Origin: Liolophura sinensis
Lineage: Eukaryota; Mollusca; Polyplacophora; Chitonida; Chitonidae
Assembly (NCBI RefSeq): GCF_032854445.1
Contig: NC_088305.1
Span: forward strand, 5,583,606 to 5,647,605
Reading direction: 5' to 3'
Length of the DNA: 64,000 bases
Shown: piece by piece, positions 1-13,100 of the stretch
Position numbering within the stretch: position 1 is the stretch's first letter
Layout: each line of letters begins with the position of its first letter
Notes under the pieces: model-generated
Told to the model about the DNA's origin: nothing
The model's database searches: none
The model's input: only the letters and a program-made list of their open reading frames with translations
Made by a program: the position numbers and the translations under genes

Positions 1-439
1 CAAAGTGCGCATCAACAGACAGGGAGAGTTCAGGAATTTTTGTATTTCCTTTGTTTCTATGAAGATTATGATCCCTTATGTCAACCATTATATACATGTA
101 CTCGTTACTCAGTGCTTGTTTTTCTATGTAGCATGCAGTGCCAACCAACATATACGCTGTGCTGCCTCAAGGGGACACCAGACATGACACCCCACCCACT
201 GTCAGTATACCTACATTGCGTCAACCATTTCCTCACACAAAACAATGGGTACCTCTACTTATTTTGGGTAAAGCTGTATGTAATGAGAGGACATGCTTCA
301 TTCAAAGTTTAAGCACTTGCCACTGTATATCTATATATATTGTTTTCAAAATCTTGTTGCAAGTGGTTTACACAATTCAAAATTACCATGTTCTTCGACG
401 TATATGCAATGTAATATATTGTTTCAAATCTTTTAGTGT

Positions 440-527
440 CTGAGGGCCTCAGGGTAGATCAACCCAGTGTTGACTGAGTATACGCACTGTATTTTACCCT
501 CCTAAATAAAGCCATTATTATTATTAT
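440..527 (+). mobile_element. Possible retroelement 3' end
   Basis: Unique-looking sequence ending CTAAATAAAGCCATTATTAT followed by a short ATT run, the style of 3' tail seen on some animal non-LTR elements. No coding part is visible, so this is tentative. Confidence 0.25.
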
Positions 528-689
528 TTGTTGTAAAATGCTTGGTTTTATATCACTAATATGCATGTACATGCAAGATGTGTTAACAAGGGAAGACTGA
601 AGTGCTAAGCTCGGAAAATGCACCAAAAGTAAAATTTCAAGGCCTTTATTTGCCTGTATTTCGCGTGTATTTTTACCACTTAAGTAAAT

Positions 690-1010
690 TAATGACCTAA
701 AACGTCAACCTCGAATTTGGGAGACTTGGTACCACGCCCGGGACTTTAAAAATGGAAAATATACTTCTCGCTGCCTCGATTGGCACTCAGCACTGAGAAG
801 TTAGAGTAAAGGAAACTTTTTAGCCCAGTGTCAGTATAATGTGACTGAGTGGGGTGTCTTGTTTGGTGTCTTCAGCATAATACTTCTAAGGCGGCAGCAC
901 TTTGGCGGCATGGATTCGACCTGCCACAAGAAGACACAGTATACATGTATGTACACATACCTAACGACTCCATTGACACACCTAAAAATTGTTAAGTTAA
1001 CGTAAAACCC
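690..1010 (+). mobile_element. Family B SINE
   Basis: Shares GGGACTTTAAAAATGG, GTGTCAGTATAATGTGACTG, GTGTCTTCAGCATAATACTT, GCCACAAGAAGACACAGTAT and AAAAATTGTTAAG; head degraded. Confidence 0.7.
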
Positions 1011-1160
1011 CCAGAATATATATATACATACCGCTACATTTGCCTCTAAAAATGCATTTTTTCAGGCAAAGTTTGGCGCATTTACAGTATATTTTTATTT
1101 TCAAACCTAATCTTCTCTTTCATTTTCTGAGGTTGGCCTAGTGACTTGCCTAACACCCAC

Positions 1161-4100
1161 CTGTAATAGGTACCTAGCCAGTTGAGTGGGGTGTACAGCT
1201 GCATCATGTACGTTAGGAACAGTACGAAGTCACCCACGTTGAGTTTGAGGTCGCCCAGGGAGTGGACCACCGCCCAGGCACACAGCATGGAGCCTGCTAA
1301 CAGGCCCCCCGTTATAACAACATTCTGAGCCGTGTTTAACAGATTCAGAGAGGCCGTTGACTTCCACTCAGCAGCCTGGGGACAGGAAAATATCAACATT
1401 GTTGAAACATGATCGTGCAGGTTTCAACTTTGGTTTTAATTTAATTATTTATTTATTTGATTGTTGTTTAATATTGCAGCAGCCAGTGGATAGATGTTGG
1501 TTTAATGGCCTCCCCTGGAGCCTGCTGGTTTCCGCTTACTGTAATGCTTGCCATCATTGTATAAGTGAAAAATTCTTGAGTACAGTGTAAACCACCAGTC
1601 AAGTAAATAATTTAAAAATACCATGCTCAATAGTTTTTCATTTTAATATAAGAGTCATCTTCGTGAGCGGAGGAAAATGAAGTACCAACAACCAAACAGG
1701 ACCAACTGTATTGTTTCACTAACATGACAGTGGCTAGCATTATGGTGGGAGGACACTAGGCAGACTTTGGAGGAACCCTCCACCATTCACAGGTTGGCTG
1801 GCAGACCTTCCAATGTACCAAGTACAACCAGAGAAGAAGCAAAGAATGAGCTGGGCTTCGAAACTCGCCAAACTGCATTGTTGAGATACTCCTGGGTCAT
1901 TGGGCAATTTCAGAGATTTTAGGAAACAAATTTCTCCAAGAGAAAGTTAACCTACTACATGCACATAGACTACATGTATGAAACTCAGGATGGATTTCTA
2001 GTAAATTTATAAATCAGCTCACAGCTGGTTCTCAATTCCAATTGTTTTTCAGGCCTGACTCTAGAACCTCCTGATTTTACCGGCTTTCCAGGTTTCTAGT
2101 TATCTCCTATAGTGATGGGTGGTCTGATCTCTAGATGTATAAAACTGAGGTTCTGTACTTCACAGTATATCATACAAACATCCCAATGATCTCAGAGCCC
2201 CACTGATATCAGATGACAAGAAAATAAGATCAAGCTAGGATGACTGAAGACCCAGGTTCAAATCTATCTCTTGCCGAATCAGATGCGACATGAGGTCAGG
2301 AGATTTTGTCAAGTACATGCACTGAGCAAAGGTTGGTGGTTTTCTACAGTTTCATCTACCCATGCAACTACAGCTGTACACGCTGTCATGTAAGTGAAAA
2401 CTTCTGCGAGTGCAAACAACAACCAAGTACATAAATACATGTACAAGTACATACAGAGAGTGTAAATAGTAAAGATGATCAAAAAGCACAACAAAATCTG
2501 AATAAATTTCTCACCTGATACTTCAGGATAGCTTCACTGTATCTGCCAACTTCAAATTCTGCAGCACCATAATATTTCACCTAGAAAGTCACAAAAACCT
2601 TTTTTTTATATAGATGTACATGTTAGCACATACTCTGATTTAATCAGTGCATTTCAAAAGAGTTCAAGTGTGAGATTGACCTCAATCATTGTGAGACTGA
2701 TCTCAATCATCACGAAACTGACCTCAATCATCACTAAACTGACCTCAGTCTTTACCTCACTGACCTCCATCTTTAACACATTGGCCTCATTCATTACCAC
2801 ACTGATCCCAATCATTACTACAGACCCCAATCATTACAACACTGACCTCAATCACTACCACACTGACCTCAACCATTACCACACCTACCGCAATCATTAC
2901 CACACTGATCCCAATCACTACCACTCTGAGCTCAATCGCTCCCACACTGACCCCAATCACTACCACACTGACCTCAATCGCTACCACACTGACCATAATC
3001 ATTACCACCCTGACCTCAATCATTACCAGACTGACCCGAATCATTACCACATTGACCCCAATCATAACAACACTGACCTCAATCAATACCACACTGACCT
3101 CAATCATTACCACACTGACCTCAATCATTACAATACTGACTTCAACCTTGAGGCTCTTATCCCTTACTCACTGCATAAATGAAATCAGACGATACAACAG
3201 TGATGTAAAACATTACAACACACATCCATCTTCATTATCACAATAATAATCTGAATTATCACAACAATGACCCGCATTATCACACAATGACCCGAATTAT
3301 TAATTATCACAACAATGACCTAAATTATCACAACAACGACCCTAATTATAGCAACGCCGACCCCTATCATTGCGCTATTAAAGTAACACTACAAGTAGTA
3401 AAGATTTTTTTATCAGTATTAATGGAAGTTGTGAGAGACTTGATACTGACACCCAAAACATCTCTGTGCAGTCTTACTATTGACACTTTGGAGCACAATG
3501 ATGAAGTCAAATATGAGGATGCCAGAACAATCCACACAACTTACGGTTTCAAAGTTCAGTAGCGAGTCTACAGCCTTGGAGTTGGTTTCATTATCGCGGA
3601 GATTCATTTCTCTTCTGTACTTAGTCCTCCATTCAGTCACTCCAACAGTTACAGCTGAAACACAGGCCATTTAAATCCACAGGTTTATTATAAGTACTTG
3701 GCTTTTGTTGTATTTATTTCTGAAGAATAAACCTTCAGTCTATTTTATGACAGTCAAGTTCATTGTAAAAGGAACCTTCTCCAAGTCTCTTTTACATTAT
3801 TTCATTTGTACTTGAAACTGTTCTTAGGAATTTTTCACCAGAGCGAAGGCAGTCAGGTTTATGGGTGGAAGAAAGTGGAGCTCCCAGGGCACAACCTTTC
3901 AACATACATTCTGCACATGTGCAACCAGCCGCTTGTACAAATTCCCTCACTACAGACAAAGAAACAATGCTCTGTACCCTAAGTGTATCTCCGGTAGGGT
4001 ACAGAGTATTGGCTGCCACAGGCCAAGCTGTGCACAATATTTCATTCAAACATTCAATTTTTTCACTTTTTCCATAAAGTTGCTGACAGTGGCAGAACAA

Positions 4101-7100
4101 TAAACACCACAAAATAAAAACGAACACCGCAGTGGTCGAAGGGTTAAAGCATCCGCCTCGAAGTCAGGAGAACCCAGGATCAAACCTAGGTAAGGTAATA
4201 CATGCATCAAAGACTTTAAAAATGGTACTTGTTGCTGCCTTGTTTGGTGCTCACAACTGAGAGGTTAGAGGGAGGAAACAGGACTGGTTGGTCCGGTGTC
4301 AGTACATGTAATGTGACTGAATGAGGTGTCATGTCTGGTGTCTTCAGCATGATACTTCACTGGCGGCAGCACTTTGGTGCCATGGACTCTGCCTACCACA
4401 AGAAGACTCAATACATGTACATGTACATACACCTAATGACTCCTTGTCGTCATATGACTGAAAAATTGTTAAGTACAATGTTAAAACACCGAGCATACAT
4501 ACATACGTATTTCATAAAAACATTATTAATTGGTAATTCAGGTTGTTCTACGCAGTATTCTGTATATAGCATTACAAAAAAAAAAACTTCAAATAAAGAA
4601 GAACTTACCTAGATATAGTACCATACATACAAACACAACAATCCCGAAGATATAGTTGAAGGCAGTGATGAAATAGACTATAGCAATGATGATGTCAACA
4701 ATAGTGGGTAAAATACTGAAGAGGACATAGCTGAAAACAGAAAAGGGAAAAAGATGAGTCTTGAAATAGTGTACATCTGACCGTATTATATACTAAAGAG
4801 GTGTAATACACAGTGTTATACACCTGTATTATGTTATCAACCCTGAGGGCAGATTAACTTCAGGAGCTTATTGATGCTGTTTGTACCCCTGTCCACCACC
4901 CTCAGAACTGTACTACACACTAGGTGTGATACAGTGTTATGCACCTGTACTATATTATCAATATTGAGGGCAGATTAACTTGAGGAGCTTATTGCTGCTG
5001 TTTGTACCTCTGTCCACCACCCTCAGAACTGTACTACACACTAGGTGTGATACAGTGTTATGCACCTGTACTATATTATCAATATTGAGGGCAGATTAAC
5101 TTCAGGAGCTTATTGCTGCTGTTTGTACCTCTGTCCACCACCCTCAGAACTGTACTACACACTAGGTGTGATACAAAGTGTTATGCACCTGTACTATATT
5201 ATCAATCCTGAGGGCAGATTAACTTGAGGAGCTTATTGATGCTGTTTGTACCCCTGTCCACCACCCTCAGAACTGTACTACACACCAGGTGTGACACAAA
5301 GTGTTATGCACCTGTACTATATTATCAATATTGAGGGCAGATTAACTTGAGGAGCTTATTGCTGCTGTTTGTACCTCTGTCCACCACCCTCAGAACTGTA
5401 CTACACACTAGGTGTGATACAAAGTGTTATGCACCTGTACTATATTATCAATCCTGAGGGCAGATTAACTTGAGGAGCTTATTGATGCTGTTTGTACCCC
5501 TGTCCACCACCCTCAGAACTGTACTACACACTAGGTGTGATACAGTGTTATGCACCTGTACTGTATTATCAACCTGAGGGCAGATTAACTTGAGAAGCTT
5601 ATTGCTGCTGTTTGTGCCTCTGTCCACCACCCTCAGGACTGTACCCCACACCAGGTGTGACACAAAGTATTACATACCTGTACTATATTATCAATATTGA
5701 GGACAGACAGACTCGGGGAGCTTATTGCTGCTGTTTTGTACCTCTGTCCACCACCCTCAGAACTGCACTACACACTAGGTGTGATACAGTGTTATGCACC
5801 TGTACTATATTATCAATACTGAGGGCAGACTTACCTGAGGAGGTTGTTGATGCTGTTTGCACCTGTGTCCACCATCCTCAGAACTGTACTCCACACCAGG
5901 TGTGATACAAAGTATCACATACCTGTACTATATTATCAATATTGAGGACAGACTTACTTGAGGAGGTTGTTGATGTTGTTTGCACCTGTGTCCACCATCC
6001 TCAGAACTGTAATACACACCAGGTGTGATACCAAAGTATTACATACCTGTACTATATTATCAATATTGAAGACAGACTTACTTGAGGAGCTTATTGATGC
6101 TGTTTGTACCCCTGTCCACCACCCGCAGAACTGCACTACACACTGGGTGTGATACAGTGTTATGCGCCTGTACTATATTATCAATCCTGAGGGCAGACTT
6201 ACTTGAGGAGGTTGTTGATGCTGTCTGCACCTGTGTCCACCATCCTCAGAACTGTAATACACACCAGGTGTGATACAAAGTATTACATACCTGTACTATA
6301 TTATCAATATGAGGACAGACTTACTTGAGGAGGTTGTTGATGCTCTTTGCACCTGTGTCCACCATCCTCAGAACTGTAATACACACTAGGTGTGATTACA
6401 AAGTATTACATACCTGTACTATATTATCAATATTGAGGACAGACTTACTTGAGGAGCGTATTGATGCTGTTTGTACCCCTGTCCACCACCCTCAGAACTG
6501 TACTACACACCAGGTGTGATACAAAGTATTACATACCTGTACTATATTATCAATATTGAGGACAAACTTACTTGAGGAGCTTATTGATGCTGTTTGTACC
6601 TCTGTCCACCATCCTCAGAACTGTAATACACACCAGGTGTAATACAAAGTATTACATACCTGTACCATATTATCAATATTGAGGACAGACTTACTTGAGG
6701 AGCTTATTGATGCTATTTGTACCTCTGTCCACCACCCTCAGAACTGTACTCCACACCAGGTGTGAAACAAAGTATTACATACCTGTACTATATTATCAAT
6801 ATTGAGGACAGACTAACTTGAGGAGCTTATTGATGCTGTTTGTACCTCTCTCACCACCCTCAGACTGTACTACACACTAGGTGTGATACAGTGTTATGCA
6901 CCGGTACTATATTATCAACCCTGAGGGCAGATTAACTTGAGGAGCTTATTGATGCTGTTTGTACCTCTGTCCACCACCCTCAGAACTGTACTACACACTA
7001 GGTGTGATACAGTGTTATGCACCGGTACTATATTATCAACCCTGAGGGCAGATTAACTTCAGGAGCTTATTGCTGCTGTTTGTACCTCTGTCCTCCACCC

Positions 7101-10100
7101 TCAGAACTGTAATACACACCAGGTGTGATACAAAGTATTACATACCTGTACTATATTATCAATATTGAGGACAGACTTACTTGAGGAGCTTATTGCAGCT
7201 GTTTGTACCTCTGTCCTCCACCCTCAGAACTGTACTCCACACTAGGTGTGATACAAAGTGTTATGCACCTGTACTATATTATAAATATTGAGGGCAGATT
7301 AACTTCAGGAGCTTATTGCTGCTGTTTGTACCTCTGTCCACCACCCTCAGAACTGTACTACACACTAGGTGTGATACAGTGTTATGCACCGGTACTATAT
7401 TATCAATCCTGAGGGCAGATTAACTTGAGGAGCTTATTGATGCTGTTTGTACCTCTGTCCACCACCCTCAGAACTGTACCCCACACCAGGTGTGACACAA
7501 AGTGTTACATACCTGTACTATATTATCAATATTGAGGACAGATTAACTTGAGGAGGTTGTTGATGCTGTTTGTACCTCTCTCCACCACCCTCAGAACTGT
7601 ACTCCACACCAGGTGTGATACAAAGTATTACATACCTGTACTATATTATCAATATTGAGGACAGACTTACTTGAGGAGGTTGTTGATGCTGTTTGTACCT
7701 CTGTCCACCACTCTCAGAACCTCTCCTGTTTTACGGGACAAATGCCAGCGTAGAGATAAACTGATGACACAAGAAAAACAGCGATGTTAGAAGTAATGCT
7801 ACAGTATTTACTTCATTGCTACAGTATCTACTTCAATGTTACAGTATTTACTTCACTGCTACAGTATATACTTTATTGTTACAGTATTTACTTCATCCTT
7901 TAATGACAAACTCCAGAGTTTTTAATTTCTGTGACTGTAATCAGATTTACTTTATAGCAGACATTCTATGCTCATTTTACAGACATTCTATACTCATTTT
8001 ACAGACATTCTATGCTCATTTCGCAGACATTCTGTGCATGTTTTGCACACATTCTGTGCATGTTTTGAACACATTCTCTTCATATTTGAGGACAATTTGC
8101 AGATAGTCTATGTATATTTACTGACAATTTGTGCACATTTTACACATTGTCTACAGAGACTTTACAAACATTCTTACACATGCTTTGCTGTCATTCTGTG
8201 CATACATACATGTACATGAATACAGACATTCCCGCAAAGATTTTGCACGCAATCCATGATTGTTTTAGGGACATTCTATGCACATTTCACAGACATTCTA
8301 CAAGTATGCACATTTTACAGACATTCTACATGTATGCACATTTTACAGATTCTACTCTAAGCACATTACACAGACAATTTTTGCACATTTTACAGATATT
8401 CCCTGCATATTTATCGATGCTTACATGTTACTTTGCAGACATTTTATATGCATATTATACAGACATTTTATGTACATTTCACAGACATTTTATATGCAAA
8501 TTTCATAGACCTTTTACATGCACTTTTCACAGACATTTTATATGCACATTTCATAGACTTTTTATGTCCATATTCCATAGATCTTTTACATGCACATTCT
8601 ACAGACCTTTTATATGCAGATTTCACGGACCTTTTACATGCACATTTCATGGACCTTTTATATGCACATTTCATAGATCTTTCTCTGCACATTTTACAGA
8701 CTCTGCTCACCTGTGTAGATGAGTGAAGAGTTTGACCTGGACTCTCCGGGTGGTGTACTGCTGAACTCTGATCCACAGCACGGAGCGCACATTGTTCAGG
8801 AAACCTGTACCGCCTGAGTCACAGAGAAGGCAGAGTTATCCTTTATACATGTTTTTTTTTTTTATATATATATATTTACATGTATTTATTATTTTTTTTT
8901 GACTGGTGTTCGGCCCCACCGTCAAAAACATTTTATTTGTATGACAGTGGTCAGAGTTTTTGTCGGAGGCTTATATTATTTATTGTTATTGCTGAGGGAA
9001 AACCCACAACAATGTGCAGGTTGCTGGAAGATCTTCCCACGCACAACCGTGGAGGAAGCCATCATGGGCTGCACTTGCTTACATACAGCATAATGGCTTC
9101 ATATCCAGGAGTTGATCTGTGTTTTCACTGGTACACAGTAACTTTCTTGAGAAATTTGAAAAACAAATTATACCAAACTGTGACCAGAAAGGATTTACAA
9201 TATAATTACAACGTACAGCATAGAAAGAAAACCAGAGCAGTGGCAACACTGGGATAGCTGGCAAAAAATGGTCGAACTCAACTGGTGAAATACGGCCTCT
9301 TGTCAATTTACCACAGTTTTAATGCAACTGTTCATGCAAATACATAAATAGCAGCAATTTACATGTTCCCTAACACCATGGCTTAAGCAGAATTAGGTAA
9401 AAAAATGCAGTGATGTTAACTGCAATTTATTACGCGTCACTGGTCTAGAATTACTCAAAATGCTTTGTTGTCATCACATTTAGCATACAATCGCATTAAA
9501 TCAGAGATTTTTAACTTTTAGAGAATATGATAAAAGCAAAAAAAAAAAAAAAAAAAAAAGCAGAAAGATAATAAATACTTGTAGTTAAACATTATCATAC
9601 ACTTTTGATAATTATAATATTTTTGTTACCCGAAGTTTCCCTTTGTTTTTTGCCTGGTCTGTTTTAACATGTACACATCTGCATAATCATCCGCATGGCT
9701 GTTCTGTTAAAGGTGCAATTTTAACGTGCAAACAAACGAGCTGTTTCATTACCTGCTCCTCCCCCCTGTAAAAACTTGAGCCCGCAGTATATAAGAATCA
9801 GATCCCATCTGAACTCCAGGACAGCAGCAGGTGCCGCAGTGGTTATGTCCCCTGATACGCCAGCCTGCACCAACGGTGTCAGACTGTTCACTGGTAACGC
9901 ATAACAAAACATGGTAATTACTGGTATGACACTGAATCTATTCGTTGAAACAGACATTCATATACCAGCTGTCAAACAAAAAAGGACACTCTGCATGACT
10001 AAACACAAGGCCAATTCCCAACATAACATTTTAACACACTTTTTGTAAATCAATGAACAGTATCAAGCTTAAAAGGCATTCCTGAGCAATTTAATTCAAC

Positions 10101-13100
10101 GTGCAGTAAAAATTAACTTCTAAAACAACATTTTTACTTCCTTCTTTTTTCACAAAAAAAAAAAACAGTTGTATGGAGATGAAGATGTGACATACCAATA
10201 TACTTGTAGTAGATAGGAACAAAGACGTTAACAACTCTGCCAGTGGCCAGTAGCAGTAGGCAGAAGATGACGACAAACTGAAGCCAGCAATCCCCCTTAG
10301 GCCAGATATACGGCAGCATCATCCTCAGCTTCGTTAGCACGTTCTTCCAGGTGGACCCTTCTGAATGAGACTGGCGACCCTGACAAACAACGAAAAGAAA
10401 AAAAGGTCGAAAAGTGAGGAAATGTCAACAACTTAAAAAAAAATTTAAAAAATCACCCAATACATGTAAAGTGCATTTCTGAACACAGCTAAAGCTATGC
10501 ATTTCTGCGCTACAAATTTCAAAATAAAATAACAATAAAAACAGAAAATTTCCCTTTTTGTTTTGTCTGATCAGGATATTTTCATGATTTTCCTGTTTTT
10601 TCGAACCTTTCCGATCATGCAAATATGTCCTCAACAGGACAATGGCGAGCACAGATCCCATTTCTCACAAATTAGATGACTTTTAAGTTTTATTTTTATA
10701 CTCTCCTCCAACCTTGGAAAAGATTTATTCTGCCCTTAAAACAACAATTTATATTGGTATGGCCTAAATGTAAAACAACAACTTATATTGGTGTGGCCTA
10801 AATGCAAAACAACAATCTATACTTGTGTTGCCTAAATGTAAACACCACCTTATATTGGTGTCGCCTAAATGTAAAACAACAACTTATATTGGTGTGGTCT
10901 AAAGGTAAAACAACAATTTATAATGATGTGGCCTAAATGTAAACAAATACTTGGACCTGAAAACTGTATCTTTCTAGAAGAATACCATCCTGCCTTCCAA
11001 ATCAGCACAAAAACATTTCTAGGATTAAAACAACATATAGAATCAGGAAAAATGAGAAACTAGCTACGCACTCAAATGTTACTAAAAGTAATCATCCACT
11101 ACCAATGTAAAGATTCGCTGAATGAAGTCTTCATGTTCGTTTTGCAATACGGTTTTAATACTAATTCACTTCTCGGTAGAGACAGCAAATATGTACAGCT
11201 TGATGATCCTGGGGCCAGGTCAGAATGTCACAAATTTAACCGCTTGACTGACAAATGGAATGACTTATAGAGCCCCTTTGTAGTCGTAAATTACATTGCC
11301 ACACCCACAATTACACCTACCCCTACCATAATTACACCTACCACAATATCAAAACTTGTTAATCCAACCTCTAACATGCATTTTAACGTCGTACTTAACA
11401 ATTTTTCACTTAGACGGCGAGCAGTCATTAGGTGTGTGTACATATATTGTATCTTCTTGTGGCGGGACGAGTCCATGCCACCAAAGTTCTGCCACCACTG
11501 AAGTATCATGCAGAAGACACCAGACATGACACCCCACCTAGTCATATTATATTAACATCGGGCCAACCAGTCCATGTTTCCTTCCAATCTCTGAGTTCTG
11601 GTGCCAAGCGAGGCAAGTACCATTTTGAAGGTCTTTGATATGCCCTGACCTGGGTTTGATCCCTTGGTCTCCCAACTTTGAGTCAGACACTCTAACCATT
11701 AGGCCACCAAACCTGTCATGTGACAAATACTTAAAATGCTGTGGAACTTAACTAACTTTCATTGTTAAATATCAGATCTCTTTAAAATGAAATGGATTGA
11801 ATCTTTATTGGCTAAGTACTGCATCACTGGCAGAGAAATCTACAAACTGAACCTAAATAATTGATACTGTATATAAAATCGGTACAATCAAACATTATAG
11901 AGTGTGGCTTTAACCTGTTCTGATGACATCATGAGAGCCAATCCAAATATGCTCTGCAACTGAAATTTCTGCCTGGCAAAAACTCAATAAGAAGCAAAAC
12001 TGAACACCTACACCATAGGTTGTACGTGAGAAGGTCTGTCAGCAGCCTGCAGATGGGGGTGGGTTTTCCCTGGGCTATGCCCAGTTTTTTTTTCCACCAT
12101 AATGGTGGCCACTGTCGTACAAGTCAGTTATTCTTAAGTACTGTGTAAACACCAATCATATAAATAAGTAAATAAATAGAACTACACAAATCAAAACCGT
12201 GTTATAATGCCCAGTACACATATATAAACATTCTACACCATGTATGACAGGCCTGGAAACAAGCAGGAGGACAAGGACAATGTCCTGCACCAAGCATTAT
12301 TTTGACAGGAACCAAATGTTTGGTACAAAACAAAACTGCCATGTAAATATCATTGTAGGGGGCCTCCGTGGCTTAGTTGGTTAGCAGCACAATGACCCAG
12401 GAGCCTCTCACCAATTCGATCGCTGTGAGTTCAAGTAAATCTCATGCTTGCTTCCTCTCTAGCCATACATGGGGAAGGTCTGGGGGCAACCTGAGGATGG
12501 TCGTGGGTTTCCCCCGGGTGATGCCCCATTTCCTCCCACCATAATGCTGGCTGCCGTCATATAAATGAAATATTCTCGAGTACAACACCAATCAAATAAA
12601 TAAATAAATAAATAGCTGTAAATTTTGCACCATGGCCTGCACTAACTTGAAGCCATGGCCTGCACCAACTTGAAGCCATGGCCTGCATCAACTTGAAGCC
12701 ATGGCCTGCACCAACTTGAAGCCATGGCCTGCACCAGCTTGAAGCCATGGCCTGCACCAACTTGAAGTAAAAGAAAGCTAAAATATGCAGTAAGGTTCAT
12801 CATAGAGACAACTGAAAACTATGCGTAAAAAAAAATTCATTTATTTTTCTGGATTTTTTGGATAGTGTTGCAAGGCGCTCAAATATCTGAAAACAATGGA
12901 TGGCTTTATGAGCTATACTGATGGTAACATGTTAATGTTAATAACGTTTGGGAACATTATTTCAGTAATCTTTCACTCATGGGTAAAAAGAGTTACTCCA
13001 ACATTAAGTGTCATGATAAGAGTTGGGTAAACTTCCTGTGATGTCAAAGTTCCTAAACTTTGATAGCATCATCAACAAAGCCCACCTTAGAAGGCAAATG

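Noticed and set aside
4850-5663. Additional real ABCB6 exons in the repeats
   Set aside because: Only 7671-7760 has the full upstream codons and joins in phase to the neighbouring exons; the copies would duplicate the VVDRGTNS helix segment.
12358-12440. tRNA genes suggested by A- and B-box-like motifs here and in other SINE copies
   Set aside because: Arms do not pair into a cloverleaf and each is fused to a conserved SINE body with an (AATA)n tail.
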